Shown: positions 1 through 12,179, counted from the first letter of the stretch. The stretch is 64,000 nt of DNA from Antedon bifida (GCA_963402885.1 OY727102.1:18104001-18168000), one strand, 5' to 3'. Notes: a model not told the origin generated them from the sequence alone. A program made the numbers and translations.

Positions 1-352
1 ACTTTTTGAAACACTTTCAAATATGTAAATTTTTCATGAGGTCCAATACTGTACTGTACGTGCCCCAAATTCCTTTTTAAAATTAAAAAAAAAAGCATTC
101 TAAATAGCATTAATTTCTTGAAAATAATCAATATTAGGCACAAATTGATTTTCAGTATTTCCACATAAACAGTGTGTCAAACATTTTATTCATTATTTTT
201 ATAATATTTTTCACAAAATATTATTGAGCGTTAATGTGAAATTCACATGTTTACTACTTTGTGCATCATTATGTCTGTCAACATACCTCATTACTATTTT
301 CAATTTGCTTGAAATGTTGTTAATATTGCCTTTTTATTGATAAACAATATTA

Positions 353-502
353 AGCTCTGTCTACATTATCAAACTAGTTTGACAAAAACAGTGTGTGATG
401 TACCCAAATATGGTAGTGATATTCCCAAATATGGTAGTGATTTGACATCATCATGTCCATATATGGTCACATCACATAAAGTTGGATAGTGTAGACAGAG
501 CT
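353..502 (+). mobile_element. Family A MITE, full-length copy
   Basis: Terminal inverted repeats run AGCTCTGTCTACA.. to ..TGTAGACAGAGCT. The inner part carries CCAAATATGG at 404-413 and 425-434 and CCATATATGG at 457-466, then CACATCACA. TA lies at both edges, the likely target duplication. The element is non-coding and needs a transposase supplied elsewhere, as for Tc1/mariner-type MITEs (inferred from the TA target). Confidence 0.85.
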
Positions 503-1729
503 TTAGCCATGAATTTATCTCATTTATCAATTGCAATGGGTTTATTCACTTTAACACTAGCATAGCAGCGGCAGTATATAGTTGTTATAATGCGTTTGTA
601 AGTAGAAGATGAACTACTTTACTAATGTAAAAGGTGAATTATTGTTTTCATTTACATATTTCTATCTGCTTATTGACAAATATTGCCAATATGATTTTAA
701 TATTATGTGTGATGTCAAAGTTGTGTTATTTCTTTGCACGTCCCTGATACTTGGGTTATCACACCATAATAATGCATCAACAATGTCTGTTGGCTTATGT
801 CCTAATGGAAAATATCAGGAAATCTATTAATATATGGATTTTCCCAAAGAATTAACAGATCATTATCATTCATCATCATTCATACTAGTAGTTTGTTCAT
901 GTGTAATTACAAATACTGCCTTACAACATTACATGGCTAAGCAATGGATAAAATCTAGGAACACATTATTCTTCGAGGGTACATATCAGTCATGTGCCTT
1001 CATGGTATTTATTCTTTTTCATACAATATTGTATACTGTATATTAATTTTGTAATAAATAAAGAATAAATGAAAGAAATGAAATTATTATAATGAGAAAA
1101 AAATGAATTGCATATAAATTATATTTTGTTAACCTTTATCTGCATAATAAATATTGTTGTATGCTTAATTATTGGTGTAGGCGGACACAATGCAAACATA
1201 TTTAAGATAATCATTTCGGATATAACCATTCTATAAATAAACATAGATAATTAATTTTTGGTTGTCTGCACTTCAATTTAAAACATTCTACCTTGGGTTA
1301 TAGGTTTGTCTATTATTTAATATTAAAATAATAAAATTGAAAAATAAATATATATCAAGCACATGAATTGTTGGTCTTCGCAAACGGTCAATTACGGCCT
1401 GAACCCAATCATGAGGCCGGCCAACAAAACAAGTAACAAGTGATTACAAACCAAAAAAATGACAAAATGGATCTACAAGAAAATTGCATGTATACGATTG
1501 TGATATGATTTGAGTAGTATAACTAGAAAAAAAAATGTAGTAATTTTTATTAATGGATTCATTTAAAAAGAAAGTATGTCAAGGTATTATACAATTGTAA
1601 AATATTCTAATATTGATTTTTTTTTTCAACAGTATAAATTTATTAAAAGTGAATTGGTGATTCTTAAAACTCGGCTTAATTTTAATACATTAACCTCATA
1701 ATAGAAAAAGAAAGAAGAAAATTGAATAC

Positions 1730-2018
1730 ACCGTACAGTATATCCTCGGGTATAATCCCACTTCGGGTTTAATCCCACCACCTACTTTATGTTTGATTTC
1801 ACAAACAGGCATATCCCCAGGTATATTCCCAGTATTGACTTTTGGTCTGGATGTACAGTAGGCCACTCTCTAGCCAGTTCAAATGAGTATTTACAAGAAA
1901 TGGTTTAACAATCATTTTTGTCATGAACCAGGGTTTCCCTGGGTATAGTCCCACACCCCAAAGTCGGCCCAGTTTCATGTTCTAGGGGGGTGGGATTATA
2001 CTCAGAGAATATACGGTA
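1730..2018. mobile_element. Palindromic element, probable MITE (family E)
   Basis: The left end (ACCGTA.. then TATCCTCGGGTATAATCCCAC with a few changes) is the reverse complement of the right end (GTGGGATTATACTC.. then TATACGGTA), giving imperfect inverted repeats of about 30 bp around some 230 bp of non-coding DNA. No second copy was seen in the window, so the family assignment rests on the palindromic ends alone. Confidence 0.5.
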
Positions 2019-2095
2019 GAAGTCAAGTCAGTAGTCACTCAACAGTCACGTTTTTCTTGATTGTAGGGATAATTATGTTTGGTTTTGCTTTACAG

Positions 2096-5000
2096 TTAAA
2101 GAGAAGTTATCTCATGATGCCGATAGTGAAATAGCAACCACAAGTTTAAGAGTGTCGTTACTATGCCCACTCGGTAAGATGCGTATGCAGATTCCCTGTC
2201 GAGCGAGTACGTGTACGCATTTGCAGTGTTTTGATGCCGCCCTCTACCTCATGATGAACGAAAAGTAAGGACATTGAGTTTTCGAAAATCGATTCAGATT
2301 CTCAGGAGTACTGTATCCTATAATTGTCATAGCCAAATTCTTTGATACAGAATAACATGTCTTTCACATGTGATGCCTGTATCTAGACAAAAAGCCTTAC
2401 CTGACATTAACTTACAGGTGCCTATGATACTGTCATATGTTGAGATACAGTGTAGAGCATTTACTGATCATCATACAGTATAATATGAATTCACATGGTA
2501 AATTTAGTATGTAGTCGAGTCTCCATGCAACTTTAAACCATTTCAGTTTTTGCAATTTTGAAACAAGTTCAAAATTACTGTAATGTAACTCAACCTCAGT
2601 CCTTTGCTTAAAGGTTCATTATTCATAGCTGAGTAATTTACCTTGAGCGCTGAGACGATTTACATTGTAGCCCTCGGCCTTAAGAGTTAGAATATTAAGG
2701 ATGTATTGGTTAAAAGTAGGGCTATATGTAACACACTGCATCTTCTGAGGATTTAGATTGATTGATTGACAGGAATATATTGACATTTATTGATACTTAT
2801 TTTATAATTTCAGGAAAGCCACATGGATCTGTCCTGTATGTGATAAGAAGGCACCGTTTAATCTCCTTGTTCTTGATGGGTAAGTTTACCTTTTATTCAT
2901 TTAAAATCTAGGCCTCTATTTTTTTAAATATGAAACCAATATTATCACAGCATCATTTTTTCAATAAAGTTTGAATGTTTCAAAGTAAGTGAAATAATTT
3001 TTTGTTTTTGTATTTTTTTTTTTTAAGAAGTGAAAAAGTCTGATTTTATTAACCTTCATTTTTCATGTTTTTGGGGGACAATACATCTTTAATTTGTTTG
3101 ATGTCGTTTTTGTAGGCTATTCCAAGAGATTATTCAGTCATCACCCGATACCAATGAGATACATTTCTTACAAGATGGTAGATGGAAACCAGTTAACAAC
3201 AACAAGGAGGAGACGGTGGTATTGGGTTCAGCAACCAAAGTCACTAATGTGGAAAGCACACAAGAAAGCGTAAAAGACAGTTCAACATCCAGTAATGATA
3301 GTACAAATAGTGAGTTACATTCTTTTTGTCCCATGGTTGCATTAACTACTGTATATACTTCAACTTTATTCCATCTAGATGAAGTAAAAACATTGTTGGG
3401 AATTTCGCTGTTTTTGCATGCCTTTAATTTCTTCGATTGTTGTCTCATCCCAAAAGCCATGAAAATTAAGGGCATGCAAAATGTTGGGCTTTACAGTACA
3501 TTGATATGCAGAGTTTAGGTTTAAGGGTCTTTCACACTTATTTTGGCACGGTTCCGGTTAAAATCCACCAATGTTTCGTTTTCACTCAACTACGCACATA
3601 TTGATTGGTGCATAGCCACGTGGAGCGTCTAAAAAACGAAACATTTACGTTTGATTTGCCAGGGCCAGACCGGAACCGTGCCTAAACAGGTGTGAAAGAC
3701 CCTTAATGCAGACACGGAGACATATAATAATATAATTAATCAGGCTTGATAGAGCGCATTATGGTAAAAGCCCCAATGCGCTTTACATTTACATTATTTT
3801 GGTTTTGTTTTTTATTTTTTGGGGCAAGCTTACCGTTACCGGTTGTTGGTGTAAATAGGCCTTTATTTCACTACATATTTAATGTTTTATATGTTTTGTT
3901 ATTTGTGTTTCTAAGGGCCATAAATGATTAGTTTCTATGGTAATAAATAAATCATGCTTACCAAAAGGGTCTCCCCTATTTTACTACTACTACTCTCCCT
4001 CCCCCACCTCCCTTCTTATATTGATTTTTAACAAAAATGCTGATATAATTATTTATTTATTCATAATTTGTCTTTTCAGCAAATTCTTTCAAACCATTTA
4101 GTAAGACAGAGGTGGAGTATGTTGACCTAACAATAAGCTCAGATGAGGAATCGGACGACGAAGACAGCGCTATACCCGTAGAGCCTACAAAACTGGACTT
4201 CTCATCTAACAATGGGTGCGTTTCACCAGTAGTTATAAGCTCCTCCAATCCTACCTCACCAGAACAAGCTAGTGATAAGAACTCTGATTCAGATTACACT
4301 ATTGTTGATGATTCAGTACCTCCACCATCTGATCCACTAACACCTGACATGGACTTCGAAGAAATTGAAAGAATTTTAACCTCATCTTTATCCCCAGCAT
4401 ATCAAACCCTTAAAAGAAAATCACCCTGTAAAAGTGATACAGAGAATACAGAAACAGAACAAAGCACACATTTAGAAAAGACAACAACAGAACATACGAA
4501 TAATACACCAGAGAAATCAAATCCTGTGAACAATAATACAGAAAATTGTAACACAGAAAAGAATAATACAGAAAAGAATAATACAGAAAAGAGTTACGCA
4601 AAAAAAAGTAACACAGAAAAAGGTAACAAAGAAAAAGGTAACGCAGAAAAAAGTAATACAGGAAAAAGTAACACAGAAAAAAGTAACACAGAAAAAGGTA
4701 ACAAAGAAAAAGGTAACACAGAAAAAAGTAATACAGGAAAAAGTAACACAGAAAAAAGTAACACAGAAAAAAGTAACACAGGAAAGAGTAGCACAGGGAA
4801 AAGTAAAAATAACAACATAGTACTTGTTAATAAAACACAAGAAACTGAAAGTAGTAAGTTATCTAACACAGCAGCTATAAAACCAATTGTAAGAACCAAT
4901 AACATTGTGTCACATATGACAGAATCATGTGCCAAACGACAGCGCACAGAATACTATGACGGTCCAAGCTATCCTAACAATTATTATATGCAATCACAAT

Positions 5001-8000
5001 ATAACACAAACCAACCACAACAGCAGTATTACAATGCGGTCCCTCCTCCCATGGTACAAAGATACCATTGGTATCCTAATGGTAACAACTACCCATGCTA
5101 CCCACAGTATAATTACCCTTCTTAACAATTATATTGAAAAGCTATTTTAAAAAAATGTTTTGTAAAAAGCGTTTGTGTTTATTATAAAACATATTTATAT
5201 ATGTATATTAATTTATTTGTTACAAAAATGTAGAATAGTGTTGAAAATTTCAAAAACATCTTCAAAAACATTTTTGTTTGTGAATGTAAAATAGAGGAAA
5301 GAAAATATTTATAAAAATGTATACATTGTCATATACTTGTTTTTTAAATTATACGATTCTAAAGGGGGGTTCCCCACTGCTCTGTACGACCTTAAATGTT
5401 ATTTACAAAATGAGTACAATAACTCGAAGGGGATTCTCCCACCGCATTCATTCATTTATTGTGTCAATTAAGGAAACATATTTATTATTTTTCAGTTCTA
5501 TACTAATGCATGATATTTTACATACACAATTTAAATGTGTACTGTGTAATAATTAAATCACAGAATCATTTTTTAAAGACCATTTCCTTTTCAATAGTAT
5601 TGGAAATATAATCTATAATACAGTGGAACCCTTATTCAGAGGACATCTATATTAAGGGTAGACTTTCCTGTGTAATGATTTTGGGGTAACTACTGCAAAT
5701 TCAAGGACACCCCTATTAAAAGGCATCCCAAAATTGTCCCCTCAATAGAGGTTCAACTGTGGTTATTGCATTGTAATTGCGCATGAAACAACTTATAATT
5801 TGCCTTTTGTTTCTTGGTTTTTCATGCTTGTTGCATCCATGATTGTATCATTTACATGGCGCTATAAATTAATAATTTCAAAATGTGAATATTTTAAAAA
5901 CTTATTTTATTCTAAATACAGTAGAACACATATTTGGAAATATCCTTATTAGAGGACACTCACATTTGATGGATTACTCATATTAAGAGAACACTTTTAA
6001 GGGAACACCCCTATTAAGGGGACACTTTCCTATGATACAAATTAGGGGCAATATATGTTTTAACAACACTAAACAATCAACCCAATTTGTTGGGTCCTTA
6101 AGGTGTCCCCTTAATATTGGTTCTACTGTATTCATTTATGTTACAAGTATGCATAGATTTTAAAATGAGTATATTAATTTACATTTGTTGTGGGACAGGA
6201 TATGATGTACATGACAACAAATTTCATATTATATTGTCTTAACTTTTAATTTCTTTGGGTTGTAAGTGTATAAAGTGTTATGTGTACATGTGTCATCTTT
6301 TCCAAAATTAGACACCCTTGGGCAGATAGACTGACTCCACCCTTGGGCCAACTCCACCCTTAAGCTCTGTCTACACTATCAAACTAGTTTGACAAAAAGT
6401 GTGATGTGTCCAAATATGGTAGTGATATGACATCATCATGTCCATATATGGCAACTTCACATTTTTTTGTCACATAAAGTTTAATAGTGTAGACAGGGAT
6501 TTAAGACTGAATGCCCTTTTAAGTGTTTGGGTGTTGTTAGTGTTTGGTTTCAGAAAGCCTTAATTTAGGACTCTTTGTTATATAGCCTTTTTGTATTTTA
6601 AAATGTGGATCCAACTCACTGATATTGTTACTGTTAGTCTGCACAGCATGTTTTTTATTTGTTTCCATATTAAATAGTGTATTAAGGCAAAAAAACTCTT
6701 AAACTTTGCTTTATTTTGGCTTCTTATTTCCAATCAGTCATCGTCAATCATAGAGTATTTGACTCAATAATTCACGTTTTATTCCATCAATTGTTTATGT
6801 GCGAGAGGAAAGTAGAAGTAATCAAAAAATAAATGTTGATATAGTTTTCCTCAGTGTTTTTATCTATATTTGAAATCAAAAATTTATACCCAAAAACAAA
6901 GGAAAGTTGTGGGAATCGGGCTTTTATTACGACAGTCAATTCCAAATGTTTCCATGGATAATTTGTTGGTGCCATTTCCATCATTAAACAAATGTAAATT
7001 AAAAATGTTACTGACTTGTGGCCGGATAAAGTCCTTCAACCAGCAACCAAGCAACCATCATAGTTCACAAAATAAAAGCACATTTCTCTTAGCTATACCT
7101 GTGCTTTGATAGTTGCATGGACCCCTTGGGATTATTTTGATATAGTATAAAAAGAAAATGATGCTTGCTATTATAGGTAATTTTAAACAATTATTACATT
7201 GTAATACAAAACAATGCTCTAGGGAAATTTGTATTTTTAAGTTGTTACTAATAATAGTACTATTATGATATAGGGATGACTTGTATGGCATTTTAGCTCA
7301 TGATTAACATCCTTGCCTTCCAGTCTGAAGGTACCAGGTTCAAATCCTCTTGATTCCAATTTTTTTCCTTCTCTTTTTTATTTGTTGTAAGAATTATTTT
7401 CAAATGTAGATAAACTAAATTAAATTGTAAATTAATTATGCTATATAACAATCATTTTTTAATGAATATAAATAAATAACTTTTAATTTAATAATTTACA
7501 GAATCCTGAATTCATTTTCAATGTAAATAAACATAAATTGAATCGTAAATTAATTATGCTATATAACACAATCATTTTTTAATGAATATAAATGAATAAC
7601 TTTTTTCATTTTTTTTTTTTTTACAGAAGTCCTGAAATCATACCGACACCGATGCCACCTTTTGGGTCGAACAATTCAAGTATCTCGTTAAATACGCAAA
7701 GTTCAAGCCCGCACCTTCACCTTCCAAGCTATAACGAATACATGAATATTCCACCGCTACCAATGACGCATATGCCTGACTATCCAAGTATGTTGACTTT
7801 TAAGTTTTTTTAATTTTTACCAAACTTATACTTGGATAATAATTTATTTGGTTCTCTAGTTTAAGAACAGAGGAACACCCTTCCATAGATGACCACAAAA
7901 TAATATTTACAAGGTGTATTATAAATAAAATATCAAATAAAAAAAAATAGTACAAAGCGTCATTCCCATAGAGTATATAGGCACAATACAAATGAGTTGA

Positions 8001-8755
8001 CCAATCACAAATGACAGTTTGGATAATCCATCGTGATGTGATTGGTCAAATTAATTTGCGTTACATATAGTGGAAACCAAACTTATACAGAGGGAATAAA
8101 ATAAATTATTTCTTATTTTAGTTTTTTATTGTATTTTTATAAATTACAAATTTTGATTATCACTAAAAAAGTCATTCACAAAATATCTGTCGTTTTTAAA
8201 TGGTTATCACAAAATATTTGGTTTTTTACCTTTGAGTCAATACACATTTGCTTTGCTGATGATTTGCCAGAACGGCTCAAAACATTTTCAAAATATAAAT
8301 TCTGTATATTACTTTTTCTTACAGATATAGATCTTATGTCAATGCTGTATACAGTGAGTATATTTATTTTCAATGCATACACTTAATCCAAAATATGTTC
8401 CTATATCTCCTTCTAAACCACAAGATCGATAGTATTGCCTTTCAAGGCTGTAGAGAGAGGTTAAAAATAGACAAGGCAAAAGATGCTTTAAATATAACTA
8501 TTGATAAAATATGTGACGATCTCTGCTGGGGAATTGGGGTGGGTAGTGAAAATTGAAAATTGCAGACGAGGCGAGCTCTGCCTCATGCCGGCTACAGCCC
8601 TGCCTTTAAATTTTCCTTTATATTTATTAAGCTATGTTTTAATGTTTTTATTTCCGTAGCATTCAAACATTTATCAGAATCCTCCGATGCCAGATCATGG
8701 ACGTTCTTCTTCGAGCAGTAGTCTCTTCAACCAAGACATCATTTCTCTCGATTGA
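2096..8755 (+). CDS. PIAS: PIAS-family SUMO E3 ligase, 3' part (5' end outside window)
   Basis: This gene encodes a nuclear E3 ligase that passes SUMO from UBC9 to transcription factors and chromatin proteins. Exons: 2096-2264, 2814-2879, 3116-3309, 4080-4215 (or read-through to 5125), 7627-7787, 8325-8353 and 8660-8755 (TGA). All junctions are GT-AG and keep phase. The SP-RING zinc finger spans the first three exons: [11 protein letters not shown], then [12 protein letters not shown], which closely resemble the vertebrate PIAS1 core CRALTCSHLQC / [12 protein letters not shown]. The SUMO-interacting motif VDLTI followed by an acidic DEESDDED run is at 4118-4168. The last exon ends NQDIISLD, matching the PIAS1 end PDIISLD. 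The 29-bp exon 8325-8353 (IDLMSMLYT) is small but in phase. The donor at 4216 (GTGCGT) was chosen because it alone keeps both the motif and the phase; GTATGT at 4117 would also fit but would skip the motif. Family assignment is firm; the 4215-7627 junction is inferred. Confidence 0.9.
3523..3704. mobile_element. Palindromic MITE (family D) in PIAS intron
   Basis: The ends AAGGGTCTTTCACAC and GTGTGAAAGACCCTT are inverted copies. Inside, CACGGTTCCGGT is mirrored by ACCGGAACCGTG, and AATGTTTCGTTTT by AAAACGAAACATT. The flanks are TTA on the left and TAA on the right. It is non-coding, 182 bp, and lies in the intron between 3309 and 4080. Confidence 0.75.
3767..3863. mobile_element. Degenerate family C MITE fragment
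   Basis: The right end (GCTTACCGTTACCG.. then GTAAATAGGCCTTTA) matches the end of the elements at 11581-11745 and 39210-39385. The left half is too altered to align with certainty. Confidence 0.45.
4080..5125 (+). CDS. PIAS: PIAS alternative 3'-terminal coding exon with NTEKS repeats
   Basis: If the donor at 4216 is not used, the frame stays open to TAA at 5123-5125 and adds about 300 residues. The parts in order are the SUMO-interacting motif and acidic patch, a Ser/Pro-rich stretch, some 18 five-residue repeats of the form NTEKS/GNKEK/SNTGK (about 4540-4805), a basic AKRQR patch, and a tail rich in Tyr, Asn, Gln and Pro ending YPQYNYPS. Within the repeats, a block of five units (75 bp) is duplicated. 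This tail is unlike known PIAS ends I can recall. No AATAAA signal lies just after 5125. It may be a real long isoform, or the stretch past 4215 may be mostly intron that happens to be open; the length of the open frame and its coherent composition favour coding. Confidence 0.6.
4540..4805 (+). repeat. 15-bp coding minisatellite (NTEKS units)
   Basis: Units resemble aacacagaaaaaagt with changes that nearly all keep frame and give [15 protein letters not shown] or SNTGK. A 75-bp higher-order block (five units) occurs twice in succession, indicating slippage or unequal exchange. The repeat sits inside the long PIAS isoform described above. Confidence 0.8.
5621..5761. mobile_element. CAGTAGAAC-type repeat element, short copy
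   Basis: It starts CAGTGGAACCC and ends with GAGGTTCAACTG, with inner words CCCTATTAA and GGGGACA shared with the elements at 5919-6129, 10895-11221, 41302-41532 and 57548-57829. The ends form loose inverted repeats. It is non-coding. Confidence 0.6.
5919..6129. mobile_element. CAGTAGAAC-type repeat element
   Basis: CAGTAGAACAC at the left mirrors GGTTCTACTG at the right. The inner part repeats ACCCCTATTAAGGGGACACT. It is a diverged copy of the same family as 5621-5761, lying in the long PIAS intron. Confidence 0.65.
6363..6502 (+). mobile_element. Family A MITE
   Basis: Left end AGCTCTGTCTACACTATCAA. The inner part has CCAAATATGG and CCATATATGG and the right end reads GTGTAGACAGGGAT, slightly decayed. 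One of the two CCAAATATGG boxes of the long form is missing. Confidence 0.85.
7283..7350 (+). repeat. tRNA-like sequence, possible SINE head
   Basis: TTAGCTCATGATTAACATCC resembles an internal A box and GGTTCAAATCC a B box, with tRNA-like spacing between. The acceptor stem does not pair convincingly, so a working tRNA is unlikely; a tRNA-derived SINE remnant is the better guess. Confidence 0.4.
7397..7638 (+). repeat. Tandem duplication of a splice-acceptor region (PIAS)
   Basis: Copy 1 (7397-7514) and copy 2 (7515-7638) share TAATTATGCTATATAAC, ATCATTTTTTAATGAATATA, a pyrimidine tract, ACAG and a CCTGAA(T/A)TCA exon start. Copy 2 holds the acceptor used at 7627. Copy 1 has an intact AG at 7500-7501, but splicing there would hit TAA within eight codons. 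Confidence 0.75.
7963..8084. mobile_element. Family B MITE, decayed ends
   Basis: It carries the family B core GAGTTGACCAATCACAA .. GTGATTGGTCAAATTAAT with facing CCAAT boxes, and ends TAGTGGAAACCAAACTT. Compare 53981-54129 and 59009-59152. Confidence 0.7.
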
Positions 8756-10617
8756 CAAAGAACCTGGGGGACGGAGGCTATGCAGGCTCCGTCTTCCGAC
8801 ATGGATTTTACAGATATTTTTGATGACCTTTTTCGTAGTTGTTGAGCAAACAGGTATGAAACAACGCAATGCTTAGTTGAGAATCTAAAATTGCTACCTG
8901 CCACTATCAAAGGTTAAAATCAATGGTCAGAGATTATTTAGGTAAAAATAATATACAGATATTGCCTGCTTAGAGGTGTGATATAAAATGTGATACCCTC
9001 AGAGGAAGTTATAGTTTAGGACTCTATTTTCCTTAGGAAAATTATAATTGCTTTTGATATCAAATTTGTATTTAACACCAATAGAAAAGGCACTATCTGT
9101 TATATGAAATAGCCAAAATGTTTCTGCAGGCAGGGCCTATTGTAGCACTACCATTGCTTAACTCTGCGAAGAATGAACATAGAAATGCAACCAATCAATA
9201 ATTGATGATTACTTGGCCTTAAAGCTCAGGTACAGGCATGAATTTTAAATATAATATCTGGTTAATTGTACATAAATCAAATATTTGTAACAGAAATCAA
9301 GATGAAAAAACATGAATTTCCCTTAATATGGTCAAATACAAAATTTGGTAAAATTCTTCCATAAAAACCAGGAAGACGTTTTTTCAGTAGTTAGGTAGTT
9401 AACCTAATGTAATAACATGTCTGGTGACTCCCTAGAAGGTGAAAAAAGATGGTGGTTATACGGTGGATAATTTTTGCTATAGCATGAAAATAAAAATCTT
9501 AAGTTGAATAAAAATACCAGAAATGTAATATTCAAGTTATATTACCTATATTTAGTCATCTGATAACATTTTTTACCACACCGTTTATTTTTCATAGCTT
9601 TTTAAAATGCCTCTCTATTTACAAAATTTGTGTACAAAAGAATAGAGATTTTACTGTGTAATTTGAACTATCCCCCCACTGATAAGAAAGTGCTTATTTT
9701 CAACAAGCTCGTGTAACACAAATAAAATCCCAAAAATTATGAAACATAGGGGAAACTATAGATCGATAATTATTGGAATGTATGATCAATAGAAATTTTT
9801 TGCCCGCACCTGGCCTTTAACATAATATTCACTCAGTATATAACAAATTATGTATAAGTCTTTTTTATCAATGATTCTGTCAATTTCTTCAATGATAGAT
9901 TTAAACCCAGTTGAAGTCACCAATTTTAAGAACATTAGGCTGGCTTTATTGAGCAATCGAACGAATCCTTTAATGTGCTTTCACTTGTGGTATTCGCGTC
10001 TCAATCTGGTTAAATTAGAGACCTATTGTTATAAATTTTATCTTCCCTATAACATAATGTTTTGGATTCATGGAGCGGTAGTCTTATAATGCTATTTCGA
10101 CCAATAATGTTATCGTATTTTCATAGGCTATGTATTTTATTGACCGAAACAAAAATAATATAATGCAGCAAGTAATACGCAAACTATTTGCGGTGGGTGC
10201 TTATTATAACTATAGTGGTGGCATAGGTATTTCTACATACCTAGAGGACTATGGTTTGGGTGCCCAAATACGTCTCATGATATTGGTAGTAAGAAATGTT
10301 CAATTACAGCGCAAGATGGAACAGAGCATTACAAACCAAGAGTTGATGTGATAGCTTATCAACATGACCACACTAAATTCTGATATTAATATATTTGTGG
10401 AAGCTCTTTGGTTTGCAAGCATAATAAGATGACATTACTCTATCACCTCCTTGTTATCATATGGAGTTGTGTCGTTTTAAAATGCATTTAGAGTAGTCTG
10501 GAGTTATCTATGTTTTGGCCTAAAACAATTTGCCAATTTTTACGATAACTTTTACAGAATACTAAATTTTAAAGTAATTACTTCTAGTTTTGGAATGTGA
10601 TACCAAGACTAAACTAA

Positions 10618-10757
10618 AGCTCTGTCTACACTATCAAACTAGTTTGACAAAAAAAGTGTGATGTGCCCAAATATGATAGTGATATAACATCATCTTGTCC
10701 ATATATTGGCATATCACATTTTTTTGTCACATAAAGTCTGATAGTGTAGACAGAGCT
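10618..10757 (+). mobile_element. Family A MITE
   Basis: Complete inverted ends (AGCTCTGTCTACACTATCAA and its mirror) flanked by TA on both sides. It has one CCAAATATGA variant, so its CArG boxes are partly decayed. Confidence 0.85.
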
Positions 10758-10894
10758 TTAGGTGTATAATAACAGAACAATGTCATGACACTTTATGAAT
10801 ATTATATTATGTATGTATACAGGTGCAAATATTTTTATATAAGTTTGTAGAGGTGGTTTATATTATTATTAAAAACAAATTTTAATCAGTTAGA

Positions 10895-11221
10895 CAGTAG
10901 AACCCCTATTAAGGGGACACATTCAGGAGACAAACAAAGTGTTTCTTTATAGGAAAACAAACATTAAAACAAACATTACCTTTAAGCTCTGTCTACACTA
11001 TCAAACTTTATGTGACAACAAAATGTGATATGCCAATATATGGACAAGATGATGTTATATCACTATCATATTTGGGCATATCACTACCATATTTGGTCAC
11101 ATCACACTTTTTTTGTCAAACTAGTTTGATAGTGTAGACAGAGCTTAACACTATCCTTAGTGAGTCTCTTTATTATTTTCTTGGGAAAGTGTTCCGCTTG
11201 AATGAGTGCGTGTTCTACTGT
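10895..11221. mobile_element. CAGTAGAAC-type element split by a family A MITE
   Basis: The left end CAGTAGAACCCCTATTAAGG and the right end GTGTTCTACTG are inverted. Between them lies a whole family A MITE (10985-11145). Without the insert the element would be about 165 bp, close to its relatives. Confidence 0.7.
10985..11145 (-). mobile_element. Family A MITE nested in another element
   Basis: This is a full-length copy in reverse orientation (TTTATGTGACA arm first). It is flanked by TTA and TAA and lies inside the CAGTAGAAC-type element, so family A moved later than that family. Confidence 0.85.
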
Positions 11222-11580
11222 ATTAACCTATGACCTGCAATGCTGTCACAATAGAAATATTGTTGTTTTACAGTTATGAATTAATATTCAAATTTGAGTG
11301 TTTTTACAAAGAAAAATAAATTAATAGGGCAATATAAAATTATGTAATTGTATAAAATAATTTGTAATTATTAAAAATATTGATGGGAATTCTTTTTCTT
11401 TCTTTTTTAATGAGAAGAGTTCCTTTAAATTGTTTTCATTTTAACATTTGATATTAAACACTTTCATTTTAGCATTTTTGTTGCCTAGTACGGATCAACT
11501 ATTGTGATTGTCATGGTTCTTTTTTTTAACCCCTAAAATTCTTAACAATCTTATTAATCTTTCGTTAAATTTGCATCTTT

Positions 11581-11745
11581 AAGGCCAATTTACACAGACG
11601 AACGTTAACGGTAATAAAAATATAGAATCTATGTTATTCCTTATGACCATTTACACACAACGCGGAGATAGATACAGATTCTATGTTGTACAAGCTACAC
11701 GGTTTTTCCGCTTACCGTTACCGCTCGTCTCTGTAAATTGGCGTT
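11581..11745. mobile_element. Family C MITE
   Basis: AAGGCCAATTTACACAGACG at the left mirrors CGTCTCTGTAAATTGGCG at the right. The core contains TATGTTATTCCTTATGACC, shared with 39210-39385. It is non-coding. Confidence 0.75.
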
Positions 11746-12179
11746 TATGGTTGATTTTAATAGTTCTTTTAACGCCATTTTTATTGTATTTGATGTCACT
11801 GAGCTCTTTAAAAAGGACTTAAAACTAAAAAAGTAACATTTGAAGAGTCTCATTGCTAGAAAGATTTTCATTTGTTACTACAAAAGTATATATGAATGTT
11901 GTATGTTGTTGAATATAATGTAATTTTAATTATGTTAATCCATTATGTTGAACATAATAGGTAAATTATATATGTAGATGTAAGCCGGTTTTAAATTTAA
12001 TAAATATTAAACAAAGACGCTTTCTTTGTAGGATTATGGCTTTCCCATTTAAAAAATTATTTATTTTATATGCATCCAACAGCGAGTAACTCCACAATTA
12101 CAGAATGGATAAACTATTTTATAATTTGTCATGCTTATAAACTAAGTCTCATTGAGGCTTAGGGAGTGGAGTTGAAAGA

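Larger units (their letters stand above)
1..2095. other. Non-coding: upstream intron of the PIAS gene, with MITEs
   Basis: I see no exon here. The first recognisable PIAS exon starts at 2096 with a codon split from an earlier exon, so this stretch is most likely intron. It holds a family A MITE at 353-502 and a palindromic element at 1730-2018. Short open frames at 609-1046 match nothing I recognise and are AT-rich. The SAP and PINIT exons expected upstream were looked for and not found. Confidence 0.6.

Noticed and set aside
609-1046. Two adjacent open frames of about 70 residues
   Set aside because: AT-rich, no recognisable domain, no splice or start context beyond ATG, and they do not match PIAS upstream exons.
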